This document shows positions 32,720-40,820 of a DNA stretch of 64,000 nt, piece by piece. Under the pieces are notes generated by a model that searched no databases, had not been told where the DNA came from, and saw only the letters and a list, made by a program, of their open reading frames with translations. The position numbers were made by a program, and so were the translations under genes. Origin of the DNA: Streptosporangiaceae bacterium NEAU-GS5 (GTDB lineage Bacteria > Actinomycetota > Actinomycetes > Streptosporangiales > Streptosporangiaceae). Positions within the stretch are counted from its first letter, which is position 1, and each line of letters begins with the position of its first letter. The DNA is taken from positions 1 through 64,000 of the forward strand of contig JAGFNW010000041.1 in the NCBI GenBank assembly GCA_017592665.1, given 5' to 3'.

Positions 32720-35050
32720 ATGACAATGCGCCGATGGCGCGGTGCCGGACTGACCGTGCTGCTCGGGGCGCTCGTGGCCTTATCGGATCCATCGGCGGCG
32801 TTCGCGCTGCCACCCGGCGGCGGCGGTGGGGGCGGCGGAGGAGGCGGGGGTGGTTCTGACCCGTGCCTGAGCCTGACCACATCGTTCACCGTGTCCCCGG
32901 CCACCATCCATCTGGGCCAGTCGGTGACCGCGACCTGGACTGTGCACCGCCCGACCGGCTGCGCCGGCAGCACCTCGACGCTGCTCGGGCCGGGCGCTCC
33001 GGCCACCACGTTCGGCAACGGCGGATCGGCCACCATCACCCCACCCACGGCCGGCACCGCGTCCTACCAGGTCAAGATCGCCATCAGCGGTGGCTCGATG
33101 TTCACCACCCCGATCCCGGTGACGGTGCAGCCGTTCGGCCAGATGCCCGCGCACGCCGTCGCCCGCACCAGCGACGGGCGGCTGGAGTTGGCCGTCGCCG
33201 ACGGCGCCAACCTCGACCACGTCTCCCGCGGCGGGCAGAGCGCTCCCAGCGCCGGGTTCGGCCCGTTGAACCTGGGCACCGATTCGATGCATACGCTGGC
33301 GGCCGAGACCAACAGCGACGGCCGGGTCGAATTGTTCGGCACCGACACCGTCGGGCAGGTCTTCCACCAGTGGCAGACCAGCCCCGGATCTGAGTCGTGG
33401 TCGGGGTGGCAGCAGGTGGACGGGATCGTGTTCTCGATCGCGGCGGCGCGTAACGCCGACGGCCGCCTGTCGCTGTTCGGCAGCAACGCGGCCGGGCAGG
33501 TGTTCTACCGCACCCAGGTCAGTGCGGGCAGCACCGGCATGGGCGGCTGGACCCAGCTGGACGGCACCGTGCGTCAGGTGGCGGCCGACACCAACGCCGA
33601 CGGCCGGATCGAGTTGTTCGCCCTGACCGAGGCCGGGCAGATCTGGCACCGCTGGCAGACCGCCCCCAACAGCACCGCCTGGTCGGCGTGGCAGTCGCTG
33701 GACGGCACCCTGTTCTCGATCGCGGTCGCCCGTGACAGCGACGGGCGGCTGGAGCTGATCGGCGCCAACGGCGGCGGCACGATGTTCCAGCGGGCGCAGA
33801 CCAGCCCCGGCAGCAGCACCTGGACCGGCTGGACCCAGGAGCCGGGCGCCTCGAGTGGGTCACTGGCCGCCGAGACCAACAGCGACGGCCGCATCGAGAT
33901 CATCGGCCAGACCTTCCTCGACGGCAAACTGCGCCTGGTTCACCGGGCCCAGACCGACCCCGGCACTACGACCTGGACCGACTGGATGACGTTGGACCGT
34001 CGGGTCGCGCCGCACCCGCTGACGGTGGCGTGCCTGGACAATCCGGACTGCCGGCGGGGCGATGTCAACGGCGACCACGTGCCGGATCTGGTGACCTATG
34101 TGCGGGCTCAGGGTGATGTGATGGTGTCGCTGGGCAATCCGCACGCGGCCGGGGATTACGCGCCGGCTCAGCGGTGGGCCACCGGGTTGTGTTTCGCCGG
34201 GATCGATTGTGAGCTGGGCGACGTCAGCGGCGGCGCCGATCACGCCGACGACATCGTGGCCTTCGACCGCAGCACCGGGACGGCGCGCGTGGCGGTATCG
34301 GCCGGGACCGTGTTCTCCAGCCCGGGCGTGTGGTCGGCGGCCGCCTGTTTCGATGTGTCCATCTGCCGCCTGGCCGACATGAACAATGACGGTAAGGCCG
34401 ATGTGGTGTCGTTCTTCCGCGATTCCCACACCGCTTTGGGGTCGGGCAAGGTGTCCGTGCTGATGTCGGACGGGAGCAGTTTCGCGGCGGCGGCGCAGTG
34501 GTCGGATCAGGTCTGTCCGGCTGGGCAGCAATGCCTGCTCGGCGACGTCGACGGCGACGACCTGCCCGACGCGGTGACCGCGGTCACCACCGGCGATTTC
34601 AAAGGCACCGTGTGGGTGGCCCGCAACGTGTTCGGATCGTTCGCCGCGCCGCAGATCTGGGCCGCCGACAGCGGATGCGTCGATGATGCCGTCTGCGCCG
34701 TCTTCGACGTCAACGACGACCAAAAAGACGATCTGGTGGCCAAATCTTCGGGCAGCGGCTCCGACACCCTGGTGGCGGCGGCGACCTCCACGGGAACCTC
34801 CTTCCACGCCACCCAGTCCTTCGATCTCCAAAGTCTGCCCGGGTCGCGCCAACGACCCAGCGTGTCGTGCGCCGAGGCGAGCAAGAACTTCAAAATCGCC
34901 TACGACGCAACGGAATTCTGGGCCCGGCTCGCTCGTCGCGGCGGGCTGTTGGCCGGCCTCTATAGAGCTCTGGCCACTTACTGGGACGGCGAGGCGAGCC
35001 GGTGGGCCAATTACAGCTTCGAGAATGGCTGCATGGATCGTGGTGATTGA
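32720..35050 (+). CDS. Large secreted protein: Gly-rich linker, propeller-like repeats, FG-GAP/VCBS repeats
   Basis: 776 aa from ATG 32720, or 774 from 32726; the longer frame from 32600 has no signal. A signal peptide (RRWRGAGLTVLLGALVAL, cleavage near AAFA) is followed by a run of 13 Gly. Next is an Ig-like domain (about 30-130, TVSPATIHLGQSVTATW), then five repeats of about 52 residues on the pattern DGRLELF-GQVFHQWQTSPGS-W-GW-LDG, typical of lectin-like propellers. The C-terminal part has five Ca-type FG-GAP loops (GDVNGDHVPD, DMNNDGKAD, GDVDGDDLPD, DVNDDQKDD among them). Likely an extracellular carbohydrate- or surface-binding protein. It lies inside the decayed element as apparent cargo. 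Confidence 0.85.
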   Translation: MTMRRWRGAGLTVLLGALVALSDPSAAFALPPGGGGGGGGGGGGGSDPCLSLTTSFTVSPATIHLGQSVTATWTVHRPTGCAGSTSTLLGPGAPATTFGNGGSATITPPTAGTASYQVKIAISGGSMFTTPIPVTVQPFGQMPAHAVARTSDGRLELAVADGANLDHVSRGGQSAPSAGFGPLNLGTDSMHTLAAETNSDGRVELFGTDTVGQVFHQWQTSPGSESWSGWQQVDGIVFSIAAARNADGRLSLFGSNAAGQVFYRTQVSAGSTGMGGWTQLDGTVRQVAADTNADGRIELFALTEAGQIWHRWQTAPNSTAWSAWQSLDGTLFSIAVARDSDGRLELIGANGGGTMFQRAQTSPGSSTWTGWTQEPGASSGSLAAETNSDGRIEIIGQTFLDGKLRLVHRAQTDPGTTTWTDWMTLDRRVAPHPLTVACLDNPDCRRGDVNGDHVPDLVTYVRAQGDVMVSLGNPHAAGDYAPAQRWATGLCFAGIDCELGDVSGGADHADDIVAFDRSTGTARVAVSAGTVFSSPGVWSAAACFDVSICRLADMNNDGKADVVSFFRDSHTALGSGKVSVLMSDGSSFAAAAQWSDQVCPAGQQCLLGDVDGDDLPDAVTAVTTGDFKGTVWVARNVFGSFAAPQIWAADSGCVDDAVCAVFDVNDDQKDDLVAKSSGSGSDTLVAAATSTGTSFHATQSFDLQSLPGSRQRPSVSCAEASKNFKIAYDATEFWARLARRGGLLAGLYRALATYWDGEASRWANYSFENGCMDRGD

Positions 35051-35071
35051 TTTGGCCGGCATCCCGGCGGT

Positions 35072-36221
35072 TTACGGGTCGCAGCGGTCGCAGTGGACGT
35101 CGCCGGGTGGTTTGCTGGTGATCAGCGCGCGGAGCCAGTCGACAAAGTCGGACGCCTTTCACCTCCATCTCGTAGAACTTGTCGGGCTCGAAGATCTGAT
35201 GGTCGGCGCCGGATGCGGTGTGGCTGTGCGAGTGCACCCCGGCGGCCTCGATCGCCGCCTCGTTGCGGTCGATCTCGGAAAGGGAGGTTCGGGGGATCGC
35301 CGTCCAGCCACGGGGTCAGCTCCGAGGTCGCGTGCGGGTCGTAGGCGAGTCGAAACGGGCCGCCACGAGGGTGGGATCATGCCGGGAGGCCTGGGTCCAG
35401 AATTTGGGGACGCCCCAGTCGCGGACGGTGAGCCCGTTCACCGCCCAGTGCAGCTGTGGTAGAGGTGCCAGCGGTTCACGCCGTCTTCGCGAGACCGGCC
35501 GGCCGGTGGCGGGGTGTGCGCCAGGCGCGCCGGCCCGTGCGGATCGGTGCCGAAGTCGTGGTGTCGGTGGTGGCCCCTGGTGTACGGCTCCGCCTCGAGT
35601 AGCCGTCGGCAGGCCGCGACGGTGTCGGCGGCCGAAAGCCCGTCGTCGTCGAGGCCCATGATGCCACCGGCAGGGTGCCAGATCCCCACGTTGCGGCGTA
35701 CGACCACGTCGTACGCCGCAACGTAGCGGGTGCTCGTGGGCCGCAGCAATCCGGACGGTCAGGCCGTGCGCGGTCATGTTTTCGGGCACCTCATGGCCGA
35801 CGAGGGTGACCAGGCCTGGCCGATCGTCGCCAGCCGCCGGCAGCCGCGGCACAGTCGCCGCGCGCCGGGCCGGCACCACCATGTCGACCTCGGCGGGAGC
35901 CATACCAACGGTGGTGAGGACCCGGCCCGGTTGACACCGAGACCGGGAGACATCGCGGGAGGGGTCAGGCCGGGTCTGCGGCAAGAGCCGTAGGCGGTAG
36001 ACCTGCCGATCTTTAGAATGCGAAGCCTCGGTGAAGAAAGACACCGTCGGCTCACCCGGCTTATAGAAGCGGACCTTGTGCTCCCGGCCCGCCCACCGGC
36101 CGGGCACATCGACGGCGTCCGCCACCGGCCGGTAGGACGCGTTGGTGCACTGCAACCCCAACGCGCCCAGGATCGTCGGTGGCATCGTGATCCAGGATCG
36201 CGGCGTGTTCGTCGTCGACAA
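35072..36221 (-). pseudogene. Multiply frameshifted gene, family unknown
   Basis: Protein-like segments succeed one another in different minus-strand frames. From the upstream end they are MPPTILGALGLQCTNASYRP, HKVRFYKPGEPTVSFFTEAS and LTVRDWGVPKFWTQASRHDP. Then come RLAYDPHATSELTPWLDGD, EIDRNEAAIEAAG with HSHSHTASGADHQIFEPDKF, and SDFVDWLRALITSKPPGDVH ending CDRCDP before a TAA at 35074-35072. At least three frame changes are needed to read it as one protein, so it is a decayed gene, or several gene scraps. A CDRC motif at the end may bind metal. I do not recognise the family. Confidence 0.5.
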
Positions 36222-36307
36222 ACCGCCTGCCTAGCCCCGGCAGCTGCGGAAACGTGCGAATCCGGCACATCTCCACGACTACGGTGGGCGGCCCCTATCC
36301 TTGCGCC

Positions 36308-36517
36308 ATGGCCTTCATTGAAGAGCGCATCGACACCGTCGAGCACGACATCGCGGAGATCAAGGACCGGATCGGCGTCATCGGACGCTCGGTCGGGAAC
36401 CTGGAGCGCACCGCGGGCATCGTACGTGACGACGTGGCCGAGCTGAAGGCCGGGCAGATCGAGATCCGGGATCTGCTCGCCCAGGTCGTCGCCCGCCTGG
36501 AAGGCGTGGAGGGCTGA
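36308..36517 (+). CDS. Small coiled-coil protein, 69 aa
   Basis: ATG 36308 is chosen because coiled-coil sequence begins there; the longer frame adds an unlikely N-terminus. The protein is almost entirely heptad repeat (ERIDTVEHDIAEIKDRIGVI, LKAGQIEIRDLLAQVVARLE), acidic and soluble. Such proteins often accompany phage or element genes and act as oligomerisation parts. The ribosome site is weak. It is flanked by degraded frames, but itself intact. Confidence 0.55.
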   Translation: MAFIEERIDTVEHDIAEIKDRIGVIGRSVGNLERTAGIVRDDVAELKAGQIEIRDLLAQVVARLEGVEG

Positions 36518-36524
36518 GCGTCCG

Positions 36525-36890
36525 TCACTCGGCCATGATCTCCGTCAGCACGTGCAGCCCAGAACTTGGCATCCTCACCGCCGCCGCCGGCCCACACCCC
36601 GAGGGTGGCGCGTTCACCGTCGATCGCGACTGCCAGCGCCGCGCCGACGGGCCGGTTGACGATCTGCCCATCACCGGCGTGGCGTGGATCGCGTCGATGA
36701 AAATCACCGGATAGACCGCGTCCACGCACGTCTGGAGCGCGCCGGCCGCTGCGTACGGGTCGCGCCTGGTGCTGCTGGAGTGCTGGCCGGCCCGGCCGAG
36801 CGTGGGAGCCGAGGAGCACCTCGACCATGTCATCATCTCGGCGGACGGCCCGCAATGTCGGCAGATATGGCCGACCGCGCCCGAGGACAC
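36525..36890 (-). pseudogene. IS256-family transposase fragment
   Basis: Three pieces in shifting minus-strand frames reproduce the catalytic-core segment of IS256/mutator transposases: DAVYPVIFIDAIHATPVM, then GQIVNRPVGAALAVAIDGER with TLGVWAGGGGEDAKFWA, then LHVLTEIMAE. In intact enzymes these run together as the block containing the first catalytic Asp (FIDAIH). Two frameshifts and the absence of the N- and C-terminal parts make it inactive. Terminal inverted repeats were not found. Confidence 0.75.
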
Positions 36891-37035
36891 CGATCGTGAC
36901 GTCTTCCAGGACTGGATATGCGCAACGGGGCGCGCATGCTGGCTGAGCTGTGGCGGTCATGACGGCCGACGTCGACGGTGCTCGACCTGACCCGCGCCTG
37001 GCTGTGGACCCATGACTCGACGGCGCGCGGGATGC

Positions 37036-37173
37036 CTACCAGCGGCGGTCGGAGATCGACGCCCGGTCGGCGTCGTCGAGGACGAACAACCGTTCCAACT
37101 GCGGCTGTGGCGGGGTGCCGGTGAACTGGCTGTAGGCGGCTGCCTCGGCGTCGCTTAAGAATTCGACTGGCGT
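37036..37173 (-). pseudogene. Tn3-family transposase N-terminal fragment
   Basis: The minus-strand frame reads PVEFLSDAEAAAYSQFTGTP, then QLERLFVLDDADRASISDRR before a TAG. It matches the N-terminal DUF4158 segment of Tn3-family transposases. An ACG stands where the usual Met start would be, and only about 45 codons survive of an enzyme of about 1000 residues. The resolvase and inverted repeats are not seen. Confidence 0.7.
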
Positions 37174-37228
37174 AGGCCGAGAACGTGGAGCGAATCCACG
37201 TTCCTAGATCAGGCCGAAGATCCAATCG

Positions 37229-37438
37229 TTACGGCAGGCGGCTGCCTGACGGCACTTTCGATTCCGATGTTCGAAGATCCCACAGGAGCGGCCAGGCGCG
37301 TTCGATGGTGGCGAGGTAGATGTCGAGCTCACTCTCGACGAAGACCTGCGCATACTCACCGGCCTTGAAGGTCCGGCAGCCGTCCTCGTCCGGTTCGGCA
37401 TCGCCGGGGATGCCCTCGATCATCAGGCGGATGGGCAT
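37229..37438 (-). CDS. Hypothetical protein, 69 aa
   Basis: ATG 37438 overlaps the stop of the upstream minus-strand ORF (TGATG), suggesting coupling. The product is acidic (MPIRLMIEGIPGDAEPDEDG, FKAGEYAQVFVESELDIYLA, WPLLWDL) with a basic tail. No domain recognised. It sits between transposase fragments and may be residual cargo of the element. Confidence 0.4.
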   Translation of the reverse strand: MPIRLMIEGIPGDAEPDEDGCRTFKAGEYAQVFVESELDIYLATIERAWPLLWDLRTSESKVPSGSRLP

Positions 37439-37620
37439 CAAGCAGGGCCGGTCAGCCCGTAGCGCTCGCGCAGCACCTGCTGCTCCTGCTCGGTCAGCCC
37501 GGACACGGCCAGGAAGTCTTCCGGGCTGGTGCGTACCCGGTCCGGGCTGTGATGCCAGTCGTGGGTGAGCTTGAGGGCCCGGCATTCCTCCAGTGGGACC
37601 ACCACAGCCAGCCAGGGCAT
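37438..37620 (-). CDS. Hypothetical protein, 60 aa
   Basis: ATG 37620, weak ribosome site. The product starts MPWLAVVVPLEECRALKLTH and ends DFLAVSGLTEQEQQVLRERY plus GLTGPA. It is coupled to the 69-aa ORF by a TGATG overlap. It may be the tail of a larger decayed protein. The opposite strand over the same bases also carries a protein-like scrap, so only one of the two is likely real. Confidence 0.35.
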   Translation of the reverse strand: MPWLAVVVPLEECRALKLTHDWHHSPDRVRTSPEDFLAVSGLTEQEQQVLRERYGLTGPA

Positions 37621-37624
37621 GGAG

Positions 37625-37858
37625 CACCGCCCGACCCCGAGGGCGCGGCGCTGGGCCTCAGCGGCCAGGGCGGACCACTGCTCGCCGAGATCGCTGCCGT
37701 CGCCCTGCACATCACCCATCCCGCATGAGCGGCCTGGATCGTCGTCCTCGCAACGGCGACGGCCGGTCTGGTCGCCGTGTTCGGGCAGATGATCCGGTTG
37801 CGGCTGCCCGAACGCCTGTACGCGGCGATCGTCGTCACGGCGATCGGCGACTGGATCG
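37625..37858 (+). pseudogene. Fragments of element genes ahead of the integrase remnant
   Basis: The plus strand reads APPDPEGAALGLSGQGGPLL, then AEIAAVALHITHPA and a TGA at 37726-37728. Directly after, in the same frame, comes a hydrophobic segment AAWIVVLATATAGLVAVFGQ, then RLRLPERLYAAIVVTAIGDW. The second looks like part of a small membrane protein. It runs into the integrase frame without a start codon for either. Low certainty. Confidence 0.3.
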
Positions 37859-37861
37859 CCG

Positions 37862-38062
37862 CCGCGCGAGCTACGCCACTCCTTCGTTTCGATCCTGAGC
37901 GCGCATGACGTGCACATCGAGACCATCGCCGATCTCGTTGGGCACGCGGGCACCCGCACGACGGAAACGGTCTACCGGCAGGAGATCCGTCCGGAGGTCG
38001 CGAAGAGCGCCCAGACCATGAACAAAATCTTCGGCGATGCCAAACCGCGAAAGTCCGCCTGA
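37862..38062 (+). pseudogene. Tyrosine integrase, C-terminal remnant
   Basis: 66 codons ending in TGA at 38060-38062. ELRHSFVSIL carries the Arg/His of box II, DLVGHAGTRTTETVYRQ carries the GH motif and the nucleophilic Tyr, and the tail is EIRPEVAKSAQTMNKIFG. This is the end of a phage-type site-specific recombinase. The preceding 300 or so residues, including the first catalytic Arg, are missing, so it cannot recombine. The putative att/arm repeat follows at once, as in actinomycete elements where int abuts attP. Confidence 0.85.
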
Positions 38063-38092
38063 GGTGGCTCCCCGTTTGGCTCCCCACGACTT
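38063..38092. repeat. Putative integrase arm-type site, right copy
   Basis: Two TGGCTCCCC units separated by GTT, followed by ACGACT, directly after the integrase stop. Counterpart of 30854-30883. Confidence 0.6.
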
Positions 38093-38185
38093 CAAAGATC
38101 GAAAAAGGGCTCGGGAGACGACCCCGAAACCCCCACTCATCTGCATCAACGGCTCAAGGTCACCCGTGCCGACGCCCGATGCTCG

Positions 38186-38201
38186 TTCCCGACAAGGAAA
38201 T
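38186..38201. repeat. Putative right attachment core repeat
   Basis: TTCCCGACAAGGAAAT, identical to the left copy apart from one G. It lies just outside the right arm-type site and next to the core terminator at 38205. Confidence 0.45.
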
Positions 38202-38204
38202 GAG

Positions 38205-38236
38205 AAGGAGCCCGGGTCACGCGACCCGGGCTCCTT
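38205..38236 (-). terminator. Strong intrinsic terminator of the alpha/beta hydrolase gene
   Basis: A 14-bp perfect stem, AAGGAGCCCGGGTC/GACCCGGGCTCCTT, with a 4-base loop starts about 10 bases past the stop of the minus-strand gene at 38246. Confidence 0.85.
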
Positions 38237-38245
38237 TGCTTGCGG

Positions 38246-39088
38246 TCAGCCGGCCGCGGCGATGATGAGGTCGGCGGTGCTGCGGGGATGGGAGATCATG
38301 ACGGCGTGTGAGGCCCCCTTGATCTCGATGGTCCGGGCGTTCGCGCGTTTGGCCATGAACCGCTCGGCTGCCGGCGGGATGGCCTGGTCGGATCCCGCGA
38401 CCAGATACCACGACGCGATGGTCTTCCAGGCCGGGACGCCGCTGGGGGTGGCCAGGGCGGCCACACTGACCGGTCGCTGGGTGGCGGCCATGAGGCTCGT
38501 GCCGGCGAGCGGCAGGTCGGCGGCGAAGACCTGGCGGAATTTGGCCGGGTCGATGTACGCGTCGGTCCCTGTTCCCCCACCGGGCATGGGGAAGGATCGG
38601 GTGATCAGGGCCGCGCCGAGCTGGCTGCCGGGGAACGCGCCGGCCAAAGCAAGGCCGGACTCGCCCTCGTCCGGAGCGAAAGCGGCGACGTACACCAAGG
38701 CCTTGACGTTGGAGTGGCCGACGGCCGCGTTGGTGATGACCTCGCCCCCGTAGGAATGGCCGACCAGGACCACCGGGCCTGAGATCGTGGAGATGACGCT
38801 GGAGACGTAGGCCGCGTCGCCGGTCAGATCGCGCAATGGGTTGGCGGCGGCGATGACGGGATAGCCGGCGTTCTGGAGGCGGGCGATGACGCCGTTCCAG
38901 CCGGAGGAGTCGGCGAACGCCCCGTGAACGAGCACGATGGTCGGCTTGACAGTGTGGTGGGCTGCGGCGGACCAGGCGGCGGAGGAGGTCGCGGACGCAG
39001 GACTGGTCGCGGTCAGCAGGACGAGAGCGATCAGCGCAGCCGGCAGCGCGCGCGGTTTCCGGGCGTACGCCGGCAGGTTCTTGCTCAT
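38246..39088 (-). CDS. Secreted alpha/beta hydrolase
   Basis: 280 aa. A signal peptide with basic start and a hydrophobic LPAALIALVLLTAT segment ends near ASA. The hydrolase fold follows with VLVHGAFADSSGW (oxyanion HG), nucleophile elbow LVGHSYGGEVI with Ser, an acid in AGSDQAIPP and the catalytic His in GASHAVMISHP. It belongs to the same subfamily as the protein at 40018, which lacks the signal peptide and the Ser. The substrate is not known; esterase or lactonase chemistry is likely. It is the last gene of a same-strand group and has a strong terminator. Confidence 0.9.
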   Translation of the reverse strand: MSKNLPAYARKPRALPAALIALVLLTATSPASATSSAAWSAAAHHTVKPTIVLVHGAFADSSGWNGVIARLQNAGYPVIAAANPLRDLTGDAAYVSSVISTISGPVVLVGHSYGGEVITNAAVGHSNVKALVYVAAFAPDEGESGLALAGAFPGSQLGAALITRSFPMPGGGTGTDAYIDPAKFRQVFAADLPLAGTSLMAATQRPVSVAALATPSGVPAWKTIASWYLVAGSDQAIPPAAERFMAKRANARTIEIKGASHAVMISHPRSTADLIIAAAG

Positions 39089-39179
39089 GATGATTCTCTC
39101 TGTTGGCTTGGGTGGCGCAGGTGACGTTGAGCCCGTACGAGTCGCCCTCGATGAGCGCCGGACGGATCCAGGCGGGAAT

Positions 39180-39968
39180 TCACAGGGTGGTGATGAGGCC
39201 GCCGTCGATGGCGAAGTCGCTGCCGGTGATGTTCGCGGCGCGGTCGGAGGTCAGGAACACGACGAGGTCGGCGACCTCTTCCGGGCGGGTGAAGCGCCCG
39301 GTGGGGGAATCCGCGGCGGCGTGCGCGGCGATGTCGTCCGGCGACGTGCCGGTGGCCCGGGCGACGGTCTGAGCAACCCCGTCGTCGCCCAGCCACAATG
39401 CGGTGGAGACGGGACCCGGGCTGACCGTGTTGACCCGTACGCCCTGGGCGGCCACTTCCTTGGACAGGGCCTTGCAGAAGTTGGACAGCGCGCCCTTGGC
39501 CGCGCAGTAGTCGATGACCAGGGGGTCGGGCAGGCGGGCGTTGACCGAGCTGATGGTCACGATGCTGCCGGCGCCGCGTTCGGTCAAATGCGGCAGGGCG
39601 GCGCGGGTGGTGCGCACGGCGGCCAGGAAATTGACGGTCAGCGTGGTGGTCCAGTCGTCGTCGGTGACCGACAGGAAGCCCTCGGCGCGCGGACGGACCG
39701 CGCCGACGTTGTTGACCAGGATGTCGAGGCCGCCGAAGGCCGCGACGGCCGCTTCGATGAGCAGTGGTGGCCCGTCCGGATGGGCCAGATCCACCTCGAT
39801 GGGGAGGATCTCACCGCTGCCGGAGAACGCTTTCAGCTCGGCGGTGGCCGTCCGGGCGCCGGCCACCACGCGGACGCCTTCGCCGGCGAGGGCAAGGGCG
39901 ATGGCGAGGCCGATGCCGCGGCTGGCGCCGGTCACGACCGCGGTCCTGCCTGACAGGCCCAACTCCAT
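39180..39968 (-). CDS. SDR-family oxidoreductase
   Basis: 262 aa classical SDR. The cofactor loop is TGASRGIG, followed by NNVG (LVNNVGAV), the catalytic Ser in TISSVNARLP, YCAAK for the Tyr/Lys pair, and the usual C-terminal GSDFAIDGG. It would reduce or oxidise a carbonyl/alcohol with NAD(P)(H). It sits between two related alpha/beta hydrolase genes on the same strand, so a shared pathway for a small ester or lactone substrate is plausible. The ribosome site is a GAAAGG upstream of the ATG. Confidence 0.93.
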   Translation of the reverse strand: MELGLSGRTAVVTGASRGIGLAIALALAGEGVRVVAGARTATAELKAFSGSGEILPIEVDLAHPDGPPLLIEAAVAAFGGLDILVNNVGAVRPRAEGFLSVTDDDWTTTLTVNFLAAVRTTRAALPHLTERGAGSIVTISSVNARLPDPLVIDYCAAKGALSNFCKALSKEVAAQGVRVNTVSPGPVSTALWLGDDGVAQTVARATGTSPDDIAAHAAADSPTGRFTRPEEVADLVVFLTSDRAANITGSDFAIDGGLITTL

Positions 39969-40017
39969 GACGAGTCCTTTCAGGGGTTGATGCTGATGGG
40001 AGGTCTTACGGGAGTAC

Positions 40018-40758
40018 TCATGAGCGGCTCTCTCGGGTCGCGCGGCGAATGTGGGCGGCGACCTCGGCCGGCCGTGTCAGGGCGACGGCGTGTGAGGCGT
40101 CGATCTCGATCGTGTCGGCGCCCGCCCGCCTGGCCATGAAGCGCTGGGCGTCGGGATGGATGGCCCGGTCAGCGGTGGCGATGACAGCCCAGGACGGGAG
40201 TGTCCGCCACGCCGCGGCCGCCACGCGTTCCTCGAACGCGATCGAGGCGATCGGGCGCTGCGCGACGGCCGCGGCCGCGGCGGCGCGCTCGGGTAGGTCG
40301 GCGGCGAACACCGCCGGGAAGCGGTCGACGCTCAGGGACAGTTCCACGCCGAATTCGGCGCCGGTGGGAAACGTGCCGGGCCGTAGGGCCGGGGCCAGCA
40401 AGGTGTCGGGATGGCGGGCGGCGATGTCCAGCAGGTTCTCCCCCTGGTCGGGGGCGAAGGCGGCGACGAAGACCAGCCCGACGACGTTGCCCTCCTGGGA
40501 TCCCGCCTGGGTGATCACTGCTCCGCCGTACGCGTGGCCGGCCAGCAGCACCGGGCCGTCGATCGCGCGGGCCAGACCGGCGAGGTAGGCCGCGTCGGCG
40601 ATGAGCCCGCGCAGCGGGTTCGCCGGAGCCCTGACGTCGATCCCGGCGTCCAGGAGTTCGCCGACCACGCCCGTCCAGCTCGACGCGTCGGCGAACGCCC
40701 CGTGCACCAGCAGCACCGTCGGGGTGCTGCCGTTGATGAATGTTCGCCGGGTGGTCAT
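40018..40758 (-). CDS. Alpha/beta hydrolase-fold protein lacking the nucleophilic Ser
   Basis: 246 aa, no signal peptide. The fold is clear: VLLVHGAFADASSW, elbow LLAGHAYGGAVITQ, acid segment ATADRAIHPDAQ, and His in DASHAVALTRP. In the nucleophile elbow the codon is GCG, so residue 76 is Ala where the paralogue at 38246 has Ser (GHSYGG). Asp and His remain. It may be an inactive binding protein, or it may catalyse a reaction not needing a Ser nucleophile, as some alpha/beta-fold lyases and dioxygenases do. It is next to the LuxR-type regulator gene and may be a ligand sensor or enzyme of that regulon (inference). Confidence 0.85.
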   Translation of the reverse strand: MTTRRTFINGSTPTVLLVHGAFADASSWTGVVGELLDAGIDVRAPANPLRGLIADAAYLAGLARAIDGPVLLAGHAYGGAVITQAGSQEGNVVGLVFVAAFAPDQGENLLDIAARHPDTLLAPALRPGTFPTGAEFGVELSLSVDRFPAVFAADLPERAAAAAAVAQRPIASIAFEERVAAAAWRTLPSWAVIATADRAIHPDAQRFMARRAGADTIEIDASHAVALTRPAEVAAHIRRATRESRS

Positions 40759-40820
40759 GGCCTGACCGTACGCACCGGTGACGCCGCGTCGCGTGCGTCA
40801 TGTGACGGTGCCTTGACGCG

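Larger units (their letters stand above)
30738..38201. mobile_element. Decayed integrative element (AICE-like), about 7.5 kb
   Basis: The outer ends share TTCCCGACAAGG(G)AAAT at 30738-30754 and 38186-38201. About 100 bases inside each end is a second direct repeat carrying two copies of TGGCTCCCC (30854-30883 and 38063-38092). The right copy begins immediately after the stop of a tyrosine-integrase C-terminus. Inside are a DUF2637 membrane protein, small unknown genes, fragments of IS256 and Tn3 transposases and frameshifted reading frames. DUF2637 proteins are typical of actinomycete integrative and conjugative elements. No full integrase, replication initiator or TraSA/FtsK-type transfer gene remains, so the element is predicted to be immobile. 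Confidence 0.65.

Noticed and set aside
36295-36960. A 221-codon minus-strand protein over the IS256 region
   Set aside because: Only the middle part matches transposase. The rest is shadow sequence, including the antisense of the coiled-coil gene.
30854-38092. The element as a transferable plasmid-like ICE
   Set aside because: No full integrase, excisionase, replication initiator or FtsK/TraSA-type ATPase is present, so only a remnant is claimed.
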